Shown in pieces: positions 45,007 to 55,471 of a stretch of DNA of 64,000 nt. The notes beneath the pieces were generated by a model. That model did not search any database and had not been told where the DNA came from. It was given only the letters and a program-made list of their open reading frames with translations. The position numbers and the translations under genes were made by a program. Each line of letters starts with the position of its first letter. The first letter of the stretch is position 1. Source of the stretch: Lysinibacillus xylanilyticus (lineage in GTDB: Bacteria; Bacillota; Bacilli; Bacillales_A; Planococcaceae); assembly GCF_001183605.1 (NCBI RefSeq), contig NZ_LFXJ01000008.1, positions 310,001 to 374,000 on the forward strand. The letters are read 5' to 3'.

Positions 45007-47274
45007 ATGAAACTAAAAAGTCGTATAGTTGCATTCGTACTACTAATGGTTATTTTTGTAGCAACCATAGGTACGACTGTAGGCGGCGTCTTAAAGGATA
45101 TTAAGCTAGGCCTTGATTTACAGGGCGGGTTTGAGGTTCTTTATGAGGTGACAGAATTACAAAAGGGACAAAAAATTACACCAGAAGTTGTGTCGGCAAC
45201 AGCAACAGCACTTGGTGAACGTGTAAATGCTATCGGGGTAAGTGAACCGAGTATTCAGGTTGAAGACAAAAACCGTATTCGTGTGCAATTAGCGGGTGTC
45301 GAAGACCAAGAATCAGCACGTGAATTATTGTCTACTTCTGCAAATTTAACATTCCGTGATGTCGATGACAATTTATTGTTGGATGGGAATGACTTAAAGC
45401 CAGGTGGTGCTAAAGGTTCCTTTGACCAGCAAAATCGTCCGATTGTTTCGCTAACGTTAAAAGATGCGAAAAAATTTGCTGATGTAACAAGTAAAATTGC
45501 TGCTAAACCAGCAGGTCAAAATTTACTCGTTGTATGGTTAGACTTTGAAGAAGGTGTTGATTCATATAAAGCTGAATCACAAAAAGCGAAGCCTCGCTAT
45601 GCATCTGCAGCAACAGTTAACCAAAGATTAGATACAACAGATGTAATGATTAGCGGGAATTTCTCAGTTGAAGAAACAAAAAATCTAGCGGGTATTTTAG
45701 ATGCTGGGGCACTTCCTGTAAAACTTAATGAAATTTATTCTACTTCAGTTGGTGCACAATTTGGTGACCAAGCACTGAAAAGTACAATTTTCGCTGGTAT
45801 TGTGGGCGTAGTAATAATTTTCTTATTTATGCTATTCTACTACCGTTTGCCTGGCTTTATTTCCATCATTACACTTGCTATATTCACTTTCTTAGTACTT
45901 GTTGTATTCGACTGGATTAATGCAGTGTTAACACTTCCAGGTATCGCAGCTATCGTGCTTGGTATAGGAATGGCCGTTGATGCGAATATTTTAGCAGCGG
46001 AGCGTATTCGTGAAGAGCTACGGGTAGGTTATTCGGTTAAACAAGCATTCAAGATTGGCTCGAAGGAGTCTTTATCAGCAATTGTCGATGCACAGCTAAC
46101 TACATTATTAGCAGCTGCTGTATTATTCCAATGGGGGACAAGCTCTGTTAAAGGATTTGCAACAACTTTAATAATTAGTATTTTACTAAGCTTCTTAACT
46201 GCTGTTTGGGGTTCTCGTGTACTATTAGGTTTACTTGTCAACAGTGGCTATTTCAACAATCCAGCCTGGTTTGGTATTGCAAAATCTAAACAGCATAGCT
46301 TAGATGAAAATATCGGAACATTAGATTTATCAACGAAATTTGATCGTTTTGACTTTGTACACAACCGTAAGAAATTCTATACATTCTCGTTAGCTATTCT
46401 AGTAGCCGGTTTAGTGGTTCTTGGTATATTCCGTCTAAACCTTGGTATTGATTTCTCAAGTGGTACTCGTGTTCAAATTGAAGCGGATCATACTTTAACT
46501 AAAGAAGAAGTATCTAAATACTTAGATAGTATCGACTTCTCATCTGAAGATATCCTTTTGGCAGGTGAAAAGAGTAACTCTGCGGTTATCCGTTATAAAC
46601 ATGATCTATCACAATCCGAAATTGCAAAATTCAAAAAAGAAGTAGGCAAAAAGTATGGTCATGAACCTGGCGTAAGTACAGTGTCACCAACAGTTGGTAA
46701 AGAGCTTGTGAAAAATGCTATTAAAGCATTATCTATTGCGGCTATCGGAATCATTATCTATGTAGCAATTCGTTTCGAGTGGCGCATGGGTGTTGGGGCA
46801 ATTGTCTCGTTACTACATGACGTATTCTTAATTGTTGCTGTATTTAGTTTTATGCGCTTAGAAGTCGATATTACGTTTATAGCAGCTGTACTGACGATTG
46901 TCGGTTATTCTATTAATGATACCATCGTTACGTTTGACCGAATGCGAGAAAACTTAAATCGATATGATACGATTAAAGACCGTGAATTGTTGGCGGATAT
47001 CGTTAACAAATCACTCCGTCAAACAATGGGTCGATCTGTTAATACAGTGTTAACAGTTATTATCGTTACAGTGTCACTTCTTATTTTAGGTGCACCGTCG
47101 ATTCAAAACTTCTCAATCGCGTTATTAGTTGGTTTAATCACAGGTATGTATTCTTCAATTTGTATTGCTGCACAAATCTGGTATTCACTTAAAGTTCGTG
47201 AAATGAAAAAGTCAGATGGTCAAATACACAAAAAAGAGAAAAAACAATGGGGTACTGACGAGCCTACTGTTTAA
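45007..47274 (+). CDS. secDF: Fused protein translocase subunit SecDF
   Basis: A 755-aa proton-driven membrane protein that helps pull secreted proteins through SecYEG. SecD and SecF are fused as in Bacillus. The SecD part starts with one transmembrane helix and LGLDLQGGFEVLYEV, has a large extracytoplasmic domain to about residue 255, then five helices including GIGMAVDANILAAERIREEL. The SecF half begins near residue 440 (FDFVHNRKKFYTFSL), with LGIDFSSGTRVQIE and VGYSINDTIVTFDRMREN. AGGAGGA precedes the ATG. It is followed by two terminators. Confidence 0.98.
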   Translation: MKLKSRIVAFVLLMVIFVATIGTTVGGVLKDIKLGLDLQGGFEVLYEVTELQKGQKITPEVVSATATALGERVNAIGVSEPSIQVEDKNRIRVQLAGVEDQESARELLSTSANLTFRDVDDNLLLDGNDLKPGGAKGSFDQQNRPIVSLTLKDAKKFADVTSKIAAKPAGQNLLVVWLDFEEGVDSYKAESQKAKPRYASAATVNQRLDTTDVMISGNFSVEETKNLAGILDAGALPVKLNEIYSTSVGAQFGDQALKSTIFAGIVGVVIIFLFMLFYYRLPGFISIITLAIFTFLVLVVFDWINAVLTLPGIAAIVLGIGMAVDANILAAERIREELRVGYSVKQAFKIGSKESLSAIVDAQLTTLLAAAVLFQWGTSSVKGFATTLIISILLSFLTAVWGSRVLLGLLVNSGYFNNPAWFGIAKSKQHSLDENIGTLDLSTKFDRFDFVHNRKKFYTFSLAILVAGLVVLGIFRLNLGIDFSSGTRVQIEADHTLTKEEVSKYLDSIDFSSEDILLAGEKSNSAVIRYKHDLSQSEIAKFKKEVGKKYGHEPGVSTVSPTVGKELVKNAIKALSIAAIGIIIYVAIRFEWRMGVGAIVSLLHDVFLIVAVFSFMRLEVDITFIAAVLTIVGYSINDTIVTFDRMRENLNRYDTIKDRELLADIVNKSLRQTMGRSVNTVLTVIIVTVSLLILGAPSIQNFSIALLVGLITGMYSSICIAAQIWYSLKVREMKKSDGQIHKKEKKQWGTDEPTV

Positions 47275-47286
47275 CTTCAAATAAAG

Positions 47287-47320
47287 CCAGGGAAAGAAAT
47301 ATTTCTTTCCCTGTTTTTTT
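47287..47320 (+). terminator. Terminator after secDF
   Basis: CAGGGAAAGAAA and TTTCTTTCCCTG form a near-perfect stem ending in T7. Confidence 0.95.
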
Positions 47321-47325
47321 GATGA

Positions 47326-47374
47326 TAAAAAGAATCTGCTTGCTTTCTTTGGAAAGCAGCAGATTCTTTTTATT
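47326..47374 (-). terminator. Terminator of the chemoreceptor gene, probably bidirectional
   Basis: AAAAAGAATCTGCT pairs with AGCAGATTCTTTTT, with an inner CTTTC/GAAAG stem. A/T tracts on both sides suggest action on both strands. Confidence 0.9.
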
Positions 47375-47381
47375 TCGTTTA

Positions 47382-49070
47382 TTAAAGTTTAAATTGCAGT
47401 AGTAATGATTGCAGTTGCTGAGCGTTGTTGCTTAATTCCTCAGCTACCTCATTCACCTGCTGCATTGTTGCAGCTTGCTCTTCTACTGCTTCAGCAATGA
47501 TTTGAGAATTACTCGCTGAAATACTCGCACCATTTGCAATTTCTGTTACAGAGGCAGCAACTTCTTCAGCGCTTGCAGAAATTTGTTCCGAAGTGGCCGA
47601 AATATCTTCAATTTGATCAGTAAAGGCTTGCACAGACTCTGTAATGGAATCAAATGCATCACCGGCCTCATGAATTTTTGCTACACCATCCTGGACAGAT
47701 GCTAATCCTTCATGCACAGCAGCGGCAACATTTCTTGTATCCGTTTGAATTTCATTTGTAAGGGCAACAATTTGGCCAGCAGATTGATTGGATTCTTCAG
47801 CAAGCTTTCTTACTTCATCTGCTACAACCGCGAAGCCTTTGCCGTGCTCACCAGCTCGTGCTGCTTCTATGGCAGCATTGAGTGCCAGTAAATTTGTTTG
47901 TTCCGTAATAGCGGTAATTACTTTTGTAATTTGCCCGATTTCTTCAGATTGCTTACTTAGCTTTTGCGTTAAATCGGCAATTCGTGTAGTTGCCTCGGAA
48001 ATTGTATCCATCTGCACTTTGGCAGTAGTAATAGTTTTTCCTCCCGTATCAGCAAGCTGTGTCATATTTATAGCATTGTGATGCAAATTTTGAGTTGCCT
48101 CAGCAATTCGTTGTACACCAGCAGCTGTTTCGTCCATAGCTAGAGCACTTTGTTGAGAGGCACTAGCAGATGATGCTAGATGGTTTGACGTGTCTTGTAC
48201 TCGATGCGAGATGTCGCTTGAAGTTGTTGTCACTTCTACAGTGCTTGCGGAAAGCTCTTCAGAAGCAGCAGATAATTGTGTAGCGTTGTCCTGAACATTT
48301 TTAAGTAGTACAGATAAATTTTGTTTCAACGTATTTACTGCTGTGGCAAGTGTACCAATCTCATCTTTAGAGCTATGTTTAAGCTCAGCGATCGTTAAAT
48401 CGCCGTGTGCTAATGTATCGGCAGCGTCAATCACTTTACGAAGCGGTTGAGTGATGGAGCGTTTTACAAAATACATAAAATATAAACCGACAATTGCACT
48501 TAAAACAAGTAAGACAATAGAAATAATAATAGCTCGTTCAACTGTTTGGACAACACTGCTTTTAACCTTTTCAAGCTGTTCATCGTGGTAATTTAATAAA
48601 TCATTTGTCAGTGTATAAATTTCTTTGTTGCTTTTTGTCACTTCTCCATTTATGTATGATAAAGCTAAATCTGTATTTCCACTATTAAATGCTTGCACTG
48701 CCTTGTCAGAACTTGTTAGTAAATCATGCTGTAATTCGGTTACTTGCTTCATAATATTTTTTGTGTAATCGGAACGAACAATGCCTGAAAGCTCTTGAAT
48801 CGTTTCTGGTAAAAGTGTTTCATAACGTTCTAAATTTGATTTTGTGGTCTCGTCCTTACTATTTAGAATATAGGAACGTAAAAATAGACCTTGTGAGGCA
48901 ATCTGCTGCTGTATTTTCTCTGTTAATTGAATTTGCACGATTCTGTGATCAAGTACCTCTACTATATCTCCTTCAACCGACTTAAATTGAAAAAATGCAA
49001 TAATACTTGATAATAAGAGTAAACAAGTGAGTGAAATAAAACCTATATTTAGTTTTTTTCGAACGGACAT
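47382..49070 (-). CDS. Methyl-accepting chemotaxis protein
   Basis: A 562-aa transmembrane chemoreceptor. Segment 1 is at residues 9-28 and segment 2 at about 184-205, bounding a helical sensory domain of about 155 residues (four-helix bundle type, with [19 protein letters not shown]). A HAMP domain follows (about 207-260, [20 protein letters not shown]), then the signalling hairpin with its conserved tip [20 protein letters not shown] and [17 protein letters not shown]. The ligand is unknown. It is monocistronic and not part of the synteny block. Confidence 0.95.
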   Translation of the reverse strand: MSVRKKLNIGFISLTCLLLLSSIIAFFQFKSVEGDIVEVLDHRIVQIQLTEKIQQQIASQGLFLRSYILNSKDETTKSNLERYETLLPETIQELSGIVRSDYTKNIMKQVTELQHDLLTSSDKAVQAFNSGNTDLALSYINGEVTKSNKEIYTLTNDLLNYHDEQLEKVKSSVVQTVERAIIISIVLLVLSAIVGLYFMYFVKRSITQPLRKVIDAADTLAHGDLTIAELKHSSKDEIGTLATAVNTLKQNLSVLLKNVQDNATQLSAASEELSASTVEVTTTSSDISHRVQDTSNHLASSASASQQSALAMDETAAGVQRIAEATQNLHHNAINMTQLADTGGKTITTAKVQMDTISEATTRIADLTQKLSKQSEEIGQITKVITAITEQTNLLALNAAIEAARAGEHGKGFAVVADEVRKLAEESNQSAGQIVALTNEIQTDTRNVAAAVHEGLASVQDGVAKIHEAGDAFDSITESVQAFTDQIEDISATSEQISASAEEVAASVTEIANGASISASNSQIIAEAVEEQAATMQQVNEVAEELSNNAQQLQSLLLQFKL

Positions 49071-49266
49071 TTTCGTTCCTACCTTCTTTTATGTATTAAT
49101 AAATGTTCTGAATTTACTATAACTTGATATTTTTACATGGTCAATACTTGATAAATACACAAAAGTAGGTAGTTTTATTTGCTTTTTCTGGTATATATGA
49201 AGGATGATTTTCCCTTTTATATAATGTCAAAACTTCTTTCAAGATTTTCCTTTTTCTCTGAATTGA

Positions 49267-49295
49267 TTGACAATTTTCGTTGTTTGGCATAGAAT
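49267..49295 (+). promoter_or_regulatory. Promoter of the trp T-box leader
   Basis: TTGACA and TAGAAT are separated by exactly 17 bp, a near-consensus sigma-A promoter. It lies about 75-100 bp before T-box stem I, so the transcript should cross both T-box halves and the repeats between them to reach trpE. Confidence 0.85.
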
Positions 49296-49369
49296 AAGGC
49301 TAACTTTTTTGTTCGATCCAAGGTAGTTGATCTCGGGAGCGAGGTCAGCCTTAGAACAGATGAGCTGAG

Positions 49370-49495
49370 TTTAGATGAGAATAGCTGAGAAATTGTTGAA
49401 TAAGAGTAGTAGCATAAGTGTGCAATTTAGAGAGTCAGTGGATGGTGCGAACTGATTTGTAGCTTATGTGAATGGACTTATGAGAGTCGCTAATT
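49370..49495 (+). ncRNA. Trp T-box leader, 5' half (stem I)
   Basis: Stem I is clear. ATAAG (49400-49404 region) pairs with CTTAT after the specifier, and CATAAG pairs with CTTATG above it, leaving a specifier loop with AGTAGTAG on the 5' side and TGAATGGA on the 3' side. TGG at 49473-49475 is the Trp specifier, followed by the usual A. The distal AGAGAG bulge and GTGGATGGTGCGAAC loop match the T-box consensus. The matching antiterminator lies about 550 nt downstream, after a repeat block. Confidence 0.9.
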
Positions 49496-49499
49496 ATCT

Positions 49500-49976
49500 T
49501 CATCCAATGGGTGTCCAAACACCTGCTGAACGAGATAAATTCCTCTGGATGCAATTACGCCAAGGCGCAATTGATAATAGCGAACGGATTCCCCACGTTA
49601 TAGGGGGTGCATCGACTTAGTCAAGACAAATCTTTATTAACTCAAAAGATATGTCAATTTAACTTTTTTCAGCGTGTGTCCATTCATTCGCTGAAATAGA
49701 GGAACTCAGGCTAAGAACTTCACATCCAGTGAAAACGCCTGAGTGACCAACATCGTGTTGGCCTAAAGCCTCCGGCGGATGTCATGGAATCGGAAAGGAG
49801 TTCTTAAAGGATGTTAGCCTAAAATCATCGCATCCATGCGATAACGGCTAACTGACCTGCATCGGTAAAAATGCCACGTCCTGTGGCATTACCGAAATGA
49901 CCGACATCGTGTCGGCCCTCACGCAGACCTAAACACAAAGCCGATTCCGGACGCAATTATGCCGAGTCATAATTGA
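49500..49976. repeat. Family 1 repeat block inside the trp T-box leader
   Basis: Two units. The first (about 49500-49576) is short: GGGTGTCCAAACACCTGCTG, then CAATTACGCCAAGGCGCAAT. A stretch of about 80 bp follows without recognised repeats. The second (from about 49658) is near full length: TTTTTTCAGCGTGTGTCC, RTCC-loop hairpins at 49705-49743 (CTCAGGC/GCCTGAG, no nested module), 49813-49852 (GTTAGCC/GGCTAAC) and 49863-49894 (CGGTAA/TTACCG), and the end palindrome CAATTATGCCGAGTCATAAT. It separates stem I from the antiterminator. Confidence 0.92.
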
Positions 49977-49994
49977 TTTGGTGAACTAAGATTG

Positions 49995-50099
49995 AGCACA
50001 TAAGGGAGAGCAAATATGCTCTAATATGAGGTGGCAACGCGGTCATGATCGTCCTCTGCAATTAGGAAAAATCCTTTTTGCAGGGGACTTTTTTTATTG
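49995..50099 (+). ncRNA. Trp T-box leader, 3' half (antiterminator and terminator)
   Basis: GAGAGC...GCTCT (about 50007-50021) resembles stem III. The T-box GAGGTGGCAACGCGG follows at 50027-50042, and the terminator GTCCTCTGCAA/TTGCAGGGGAC with T7 lies at 50051-50097. GAGG of the T-box can pair with CCTC of the terminator 5' arm to form the antiterminator. UGGC would pair with a tRNA ending GCCA, as expected for tRNA-Trp. The spacing from specifier to T-box is about 555 nt, against about 153 nt in the valS leader of this window. Confidence 0.9.
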
Positions 50100-50285
50100 C
50101 TTCCATTTGCATGGGGATGAATGCTTCAATCTGAATGCCAAAAATACTTGACTGTGTCAAAATGAGGGACTTTCATTGGAACTTTCTAGGGGGCGTAACA
50201 TGATGAACATTTGAAGTACTGTTCCTTTAATTGCTTGGCTTACCACTAAGAATTAGGAACAACATTAGTTGAAACCTTCGCCATG

Positions 50286-50372
50286 TAAATAAGCTGATTG
50301 GAGTGAAGGCTGGTCGCCCCCAGGAAAGCGCTCAGCCAGAACGGAAATCAACCCCACGCTATGACGATTCTT
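50286..50372. repeat. Short family 2 repeat before trpE
   Basis: TAAGCTGATTGGAGTGAAGG at the left and CAGCCAGAACGGAAATCAAC at the right. The inner stem GGCTGGTCG/CGCTCAGCC keeps pairing with some differences from other copies. It contains no nested module. It would be transcribed in the trp leader. Confidence 0.82.
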
Positions 50373-50456
50373 TTTATTCAACAAAAAAACGATTCAGCTG
50401 CTAAACATTTATAAGTCCAATGGTAATGGATTTTTAAGAAAAGGAGCTTGGTAATT

Positions 50457-51830
50457 ATGCAATCGACTAGTTCAAGAACAAAAATGAAAACCATTAATGC
50501 TGATTCTTTAACACCGATTTTAATTTTTAGACGCCTACAAGGAAATCATAAATTTTTACTTGAGAGTTCAGCACAGCATGAGGGAGCAGGACGTTTTTCT
50601 TTTATCGGTGCTAATCCAAGAAAAACGTATAAAGGCTTTGGAGATGAGATTCATGAATATTCATATACGACTGGAAACACATATACACATAAGGGCGATA
50701 TGTTTGTTTTATTGAAAAGATTAATGCCACGCATATCCAATACGACACAATTCCCGTTTTCAGGTGGAGCTATTGGATATGTTGGTCATGGTACCACAAC
50801 GATATTATCAACTGCTCAGGATAAAGTGCAACTACCAGATGTACATTTCCATGTATATGAGACAGTCATTGTGTTTGATCATGTAACAGATGAGGTTACT
50901 TTGATTCATACGAATATTGATGCAGAAAAAAAAGAACCAAATTTAGAAGAGTTAGCAGAGCAACTTCTAAAAGGCAGAGAGGATGAAGATACAACTTGTA
51001 ACTATGAACTTTTTGAATCGACTACGAACGAACAATTTGCAGATTCTCTTACATCTATCAAAGCTACTTTAGATGAAGATATTACAAGAGTCGTTTTATC
51101 AAAGTGTTTTTTAGCAAATTTACAAGGAGATGCTTTCGCTTTATATCGTCAATTGCGTAAAAAACATCCTGCTCCTTATATGTATTATGTAGAGTTTGAG
51201 GATCATGTTGTTTTAGGAACATCTCCTGAAAGCCTAATTAGAGTAAAAGGTGAACGAGTGATTGCGACACCAACTGAGGGTACATTTCCTAGGGGTTCCA
51301 CAAAAGGTGAAGATTTAGAACATGAACGAAAGCTGTATGAAAACACAAATATTAGGAAGTCACATGCTGTACTTGTTTCTACCGTGCAACAAGAGCTACA
51401 GTCTGTATGCTTCCGAGATACCATTCAAGTCATTGAGGCAATGAGGATTGAGCGTTCAAAGCATGCATTACACATGACATCGAGAGTCGAGGGTCAAATA
51501 TTACCGATGCTTCATGCATTGGATGTATTAGCAGCGATGTTACCACCTTTTGCATCAACAGGTATTCCAAAGGATCAGGCAAAGGACTATTTAGAAAAAT
51601 CTAGTCAAACTGCTGGGATATTTGGAGGAGCCCTTGGATTTATCGGTTTTAACGGTCATCTTGATTTTGCTTTAACAGGAAAATCCATTGTCATTGAAAA
51701 TGAAACGATGCATATGCAATCAACTTTAACGATGACAAAATACACAAATGTCAAAGCAATGATAAAACAAGTAGAAGAGGACAAACAGGAATTTTTACAG
51801 CTACTTGAAAAAGAAGGAGGTTCACACTAA
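50457..51830 (+). CDS. trpE: Anthranilate synthase component I
   Basis: Makes anthranilate from chorismate with the glutaminase subunit. The 457-aa protein has the tryptophan feedback motif LLESS near residue 31, and in the catalytic half DEDITRVVLSKCF, LGTSPESLIRV, and PTEGTFPRG. No trpG is in this operon, as in Bacillus where the glutaminase is the shared pabA product. The ATG at 50457 follows AAAAGGAGC by ten bases; the TTG at 50448 lies within that spacing. It overlaps trpD in TAATG. Confidence 0.96.
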   Translation: MQSTSSRTKMKTINADSLTPILIFRRLQGNHKFLLESSAQHEGAGRFSFIGANPRKTYKGFGDEIHEYSYTTGNTYTHKGDMFVLLKRLMPRISNTTQFPFSGGAIGYVGHGTTTILSTAQDKVQLPDVHFHVYETVIVFDHVTDEVTLIHTNIDAEKKEPNLEELAEQLLKGREDEDTTCNYELFESTTNEQFADSLTSIKATLDEDITRVVLSKCFLANLQGDAFALYRQLRKKHPAPYMYYVEFEDHVVLGTSPESLIRVKGERVIATPTEGTFPRGSTKGEDLEHERKLYENTNIRKSHAVLVSTVQQELQSVCFRDTIQVIEAMRIERSKHALHMTSRVEGQILPMLHALDVLAAMLPPFASTGIPKDQAKDYLEKSSQTAGIFGGALGFIGFNGHLDFALTGKSIVIENETMHMQSTLTMTKYTNVKAMIKQVEEDKQEFLQLLEKEGGSH

Positions 51831-52861
51831 TGGAAGATATTCGTCAAAAAGTACAACAACGAGAGCATTTAATGTATGAGGAAATGCTACAGGCAGCAAC
51901 ATGGATGTTCCAAGATGACTCACCGAAGGAAGAAATCGCAAGCTTTTTAACGGCATTATCTGTCAAAGGTGAAACAGCACATGAAGTTGCAGCATTAGCT
52001 ACCATTATGCGTTCGTTTGCATTAGACGTACCAGCAAAAGAAGGGATCTATATGGATAATTGCGGTACTGGTGGCGATGGTCTTAATACATTTAATATAA
52101 GTACGGCTTGCGCCTTTGTATTAGCGGGGGCAGGTGTCAAAATGGCGAAGCACGGCAATCGCAAAATTTCTTCGGCATCAGGGAGCTCTGATGTATTGGA
52201 AGCACTCGGTATTCATACGAATATTTCCATTGAGCAAACTGTCGAGCTGTTAGAGAAAGAAGGAATAGCCTTTTTATATGCTCCGAATGTCCATCCGAAA
52301 TTAAAGCGAATCGGCGAGGTGCGACGGGCATTAGGTAAGCCAACTATATTTAATCTTGTCGGTCCTCTTACGAATCCAGTGCCTTTATCGACACAATTTA
52401 CAGGTATTAATCGTCCTAATTTTGTCATGGAGTATGCTTCCGTATTACAAATGCTCGGGCGTGAACGAGCAATGGTCGTTTCTGGTCCACTAGGTTTAGA
52501 TGAGGCATCGTTAGCTGGTCAAAATACTTTTGTCTTAGTAGATAAGGGAGACTTGGTTCCTTTTTCTTTAACTCCTGAGGAAGCGGGTCTCAGCTATGCA
52601 CCAATAGAGGCTATTCATGGAGGCAATGCAGATGAAAATGCCGCTATTATGCGTAAATTATTAGCTGGTAAGCAAAGTGCTTACTTTGACACAGTAATAT
52701 TGAATGCTGGTATTGGATTGTTCAGCTATGGAATTGCTGAAACCGTTAAAGAGGGTGTAGAAATGGCGAAGGACAGTATTTTTAGCGGGCGTGCCCTTCA
52801 AAAATTAGAGGCAGTCGTTGCTTATAGTGAGCATATTAAAGGAGTGGAGGTCCGACAATGA
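51830..52861 (+). CDS. trpD: Anthranilate phosphoribosyltransferase
   Basis: Transfers phosphoribose from PRPP to anthranilate. The 343-aa protein has the PRPP-binding loop DNCGTGGDGLNTFNISTACA, KHGNRKISSASGSSDVLEAL, and HPKLKRIGEVRRALGKPTIF. AAGGAGG lies before the ATG, which overlaps the trpE stop; its own stop overlaps the trpC start (ATGA). It is an ordinary family member. Confidence 0.97.
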   Translation: MEDIRQKVQQREHLMYEEMLQAATWMFQDDSPKEEIASFLTALSVKGETAHEVAALATIMRSFALDVPAKEGIYMDNCGTGGDGLNTFNISTACAFVLAGAGVKMAKHGNRKISSASGSSDVLEALGIHTNISIEQTVELLEKEGIAFLYAPNVHPKLKRIGEVRRALGKPTIFNLVGPLTNPVPLSTQFTGINRPNFVMEYASVLQMLGRERAMVVSGPLGLDEASLAGQNTFVLVDKGDLVPFSLTPEEAGLSYAPIEAIHGGNADENAAIMRKLLAGKQSAYFDTVILNAGIGLFSYGIAETVKEGVEMAKDSIFSGRALQKLEAVVAYSEHIKGVEVRQ

Positions 52862-53649
52862 ATATCTTAAACAAAATTCTCGAACAAAAAAAGATAGAAG
52901 TTAGTGCTTTACTTGAACAGCCTGACCCATTAGCTAATTTTACAGAAAAACCGCGTCCATCATTATTTGTGCAATTGCGTAAAGCTGAAACATTACAGGT
53001 TATCTCAGAAATGAAACGTGCATCCCCTTCAAAAGGGTTAATCGCAGAAGGTGCAGATCCAGTGGCACAAGCAATAACTTACGCGGAAGCAGGAGCAGCA
53101 GCCATTTCCGTTTTAACAGATAAAAAGTTTTTTAAAGGCTCCTTTGATGATTTAGCAGCAGTTGCAAATGCTGTTCAGACGCCACTTCTTTGTAAGGATT
53201 TTATGATTGATCGCGTACAAATTCGATTTGCAAAGGCATCAGGTGCATCAATTATTTTACTAATTGTGGCCGCATTAACAGATGAGGCATTACGTGATCT
53301 GTTTAGTTATGCAACTGGCTTAAATTTAGAGGTATTAGTTGAGGTACATGATCTTGAGGAGCTTGAGCGTGCTATTACGGTTGGTGCCAAGCTGATTGGC
53401 GTTAATAACCGCGACTTACGTACCTTTGAGGTGAGCTTAGAACGTACACGTGAAATTGCAGAAGCTTTTCCGTTTGATGAAGATAAAGTATTAATAAGTG
53501 AAAGTGGGATTTGGACACAAGAAGACGCTAAAGCGGTGACTTCCATGGGAGCTAGTGGCGTTCTTGTAGGTGAGTCATTAATGCGCAGTGGTGATGCAGG
53601 TTCTGCTCTAAAAAGTTTACAAGTCAATAAGGTGGAGGCATCTGTATGA
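52858..53649 (+). CDS. trpC: Indole-3-glycerol phosphate synthase
   Basis: A TIM-barrel enzyme (263 aa) closing the indole ring. Visible are ISEMKRASPSKGLIA with the catalytic Glu and Lys, LTDKKFFKGSFDDL, LCKDFMIDRVQI, IGVNNRDLRTFEV and ISESGIWTQED. It starts at an ATG overlapping the trpD stop and ends overlapping trpF. GGAGTGGAGG serves as ribosome binding site. Confidence 0.97.
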   Translation: MNILNKILEQKKIEVSALLEQPDPLANFTEKPRPSLFVQLRKAETLQVISEMKRASPSKGLIAEGADPVAQAITYAEAGAAAISVLTDKKFFKGSFDDLAAVANAVQTPLLCKDFMIDRVQIRFAKASGASIILLIVAALTDEALRDLFSYATGLNLEVLVEVHDLEELERAITVGAKLIGVNNRDLRTFEVSLERTREIAEAFPFDEDKVLISESGIWTQEDAKAVTSMGASGVLVGESLMRSGDAGSALKSLQVNKVEASV

Positions 53650-54260
53650 CGAAGGTAAAAATTTGTGGACTGAAGGAACAACAGCATGTGCAGGCAGCAG
53701 TAGAGGCAGGAGCGGATGCAATTGGTTTTGTCTTTGCACCAAGTAAACGACGAGTGACGGTTGAACAGGCACAGCAATTAGCCAAACATGTGCCAGATGG
53801 CGTTTTAAAAATCGGTGTTTTTGTTAATCCAAGCGCAGAGGAATTACGCACAGCAGTAGAAGAAGTGCCATTAGATTATGTGCAATACCACGGGGAAGAA
53901 TCTCCGGAGTTTATTCGTCAGCAAGGTTATCCGGCCATTAAAGCTTTGTCCGTAAGAGGTGCTGAAGATGTTCAGATGGCTGCTAACTATGATGTAGACT
54001 ACTACTTATTTGATGCACCTGGCACAGATTTTAAAGGTGGCAGTGGTCACACGTTTGATTGGACCCTGCTAGAAATGGTAGGGATTCCGCGAGAAAAATT
54101 AATTTTAGCAGGCGGATTGCAAGCTGAAAATATTGAAGAAGCAGTGTCACTTGTGTCGCCATTTATGGCAGATGTATCGAGTGGTGTGGAGACAGATGGT
54201 GTAAAAGACATAGTGAAAATAAACGCATTTATACAGGCATTGAAGAAGGGGAGAGCATAA
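53646..54260 (+). CDS. trpF: Phosphoribosylanthranilate isomerase
   Basis: A 204-aa TIM-barrel isomerase making CdRP. The N-terminus [15 protein letters not shown] has the catalytic Cys, and [40 protein letters not shown] with the catalytic Asp, and [10 protein letters not shown] are all kept. It overlaps trpC at its start and trpB at its stop, so the entire trpEDCFBA series is translationally coupled. Confidence 0.97.
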   Translation: MTKVKICGLKEQQHVQAAVEAGADAIGFVFAPSKRRVTVEQAQQLAKHVPDGVLKIGVFVNPSAEELRTAVEEVPLDYVQYHGEESPEFIRQQGYPAIKALSVRGAEDVQMAANYDVDYYLFDAPGTDFKGGSGHTFDWTLLEMVGIPREKLILAGGLQAENIEEAVSLVSPFMADVSSGVETDGVKDIVKINAFIQALKKGRA

Positions 54261-55471
54261 TGGCGAATTCAATTGCAAATAGTGTACCGACAAAGGAAGG
54301 GCGTTACGGAAAATTTGGTGGACAATTTGTTCCGGAAACATTAATGACAGCTTTGTTGGAATTAGAGACGGCCTATGATGAGGCAATGAATGATCAAACA
54401 TTTACTGAGGAACTGGAATATTATTTACAACAATATGTAGGTCGCGAGACGCCATTATATTTCGCAGAAAATTTAACAAAAGAGCTAGGCGGCGCGAAGG
54501 TTTATTTAAAGCGTGAAGATTTAAATCATACTGGAGCCCATAAGATTAATAATGCGATTGGTCAAGCGCTTCTTGCAAAACGAATGGGTAAAAAGAAAGT
54601 AGTGGCAGAAACAGGAGCAGGGCAGCATGGAGTCGCAACGGCAACTGCATGCGCATTATTGAATCTTGAGTGTGTTGTATTTATGGGCGCAGAGGATATA
54701 AAACGCCAACAATTGAATGTCTTTCGTATGGAGTTACTCGGTACAAAAGTAGAGTCTGTAGAAACAGGTTCAAAAACATTGAAGGATGCTGTCAATGCAG
54801 CACTGCGCTACTGGGTGACAAATGTTGACGATACTCATTATATTTTAGGCTCAGCTTTAGGACCACATCCATTCCCGAAAATCGTAAGAGATTTCCAGCG
54901 TGTAATTGGTGTTGAAACTAGAGAGCAGATCTTAGCTAAGGAAGGATGTTTACCAGATGCAGTCGTAGCTTGTATAGGTGGTGGTAGTAATGCAATCGGT
55001 ATGTTCCATCCTTTTGTCGACGATGAAACTGTAGCGCTTTACGGAGTAGAGGCTGCAGGTAGTGGCATTGAGACAGGGAAGCATGCAGCAGCAATTGCCG
55101 GTGGACAGCTAGGCGTTTTACACGGTGCCTACATGTATTTATTACAAGATGAAAATGGCTTTGTACAAGAAGCGCATTCTATTTCAGCTGGTCTGGATTA
55201 TCCAGGGAAGGGCCCAGAGCATTGTTATTTACATGATATTGGGCGTGTTAAATTCGATTCGATTACAGATAGTGAAGCACTTGAGGGCTTGCAATTACTG
55301 TGTAGAACAGAAGGTATACTACCCGCACTAGAAAGCTCTCATGCCATTGCCTATACAGCAAAACTTGCGAAGACAATGGCTACAGATGACATCATTGTTG
55401 TGTGCTTATCTGGCCGTGGGGATAAAGATGTTCATACTGTTCGTAAAGCATTAGGAGGAGATATGTCATGA
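54260..55471 (+). CDS. trpB: Tryptophan synthase beta subunit
   Basis: A PLP enzyme (403 aa) that joins indole with serine. The N-terminal [16 protein letters not shown], the PLP lysine in [14 protein letters not shown], the catalytic region [16 protein letters not shown], and the phosphate-binding loop [11 protein letters not shown] are visible. It starts at the ATG overlapping trpF and overlaps trpA by four bases. No departures from the family. Confidence 0.98.
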   Translation: MANSIANSVPTKEGRYGKFGGQFVPETLMTALLELETAYDEAMNDQTFTEELEYYLQQYVGRETPLYFAENLTKELGGAKVYLKREDLNHTGAHKINNAIGQALLAKRMGKKKVVAETGAGQHGVATATACALLNLECVVFMGAEDIKRQQLNVFRMELLGTKVESVETGSKTLKDAVNAALRYWVTNVDDTHYILGSALGPHPFPKIVRDFQRVIGVETREQILAKEGCLPDAVVACIGGGSNAIGMFHPFVDDETVALYGVEAAGSGIETGKHAAAIAGGQLGVLHGAYMYLLQDENGFVQEAHSISAGLDYPGKGPEHCYLHDIGRVKFDSITDSEALEGLQLLCRTEGILPALESSHAIAYTAKLAKTMATDDIIVVCLSGRGDKDVHTVRKALGGDMS

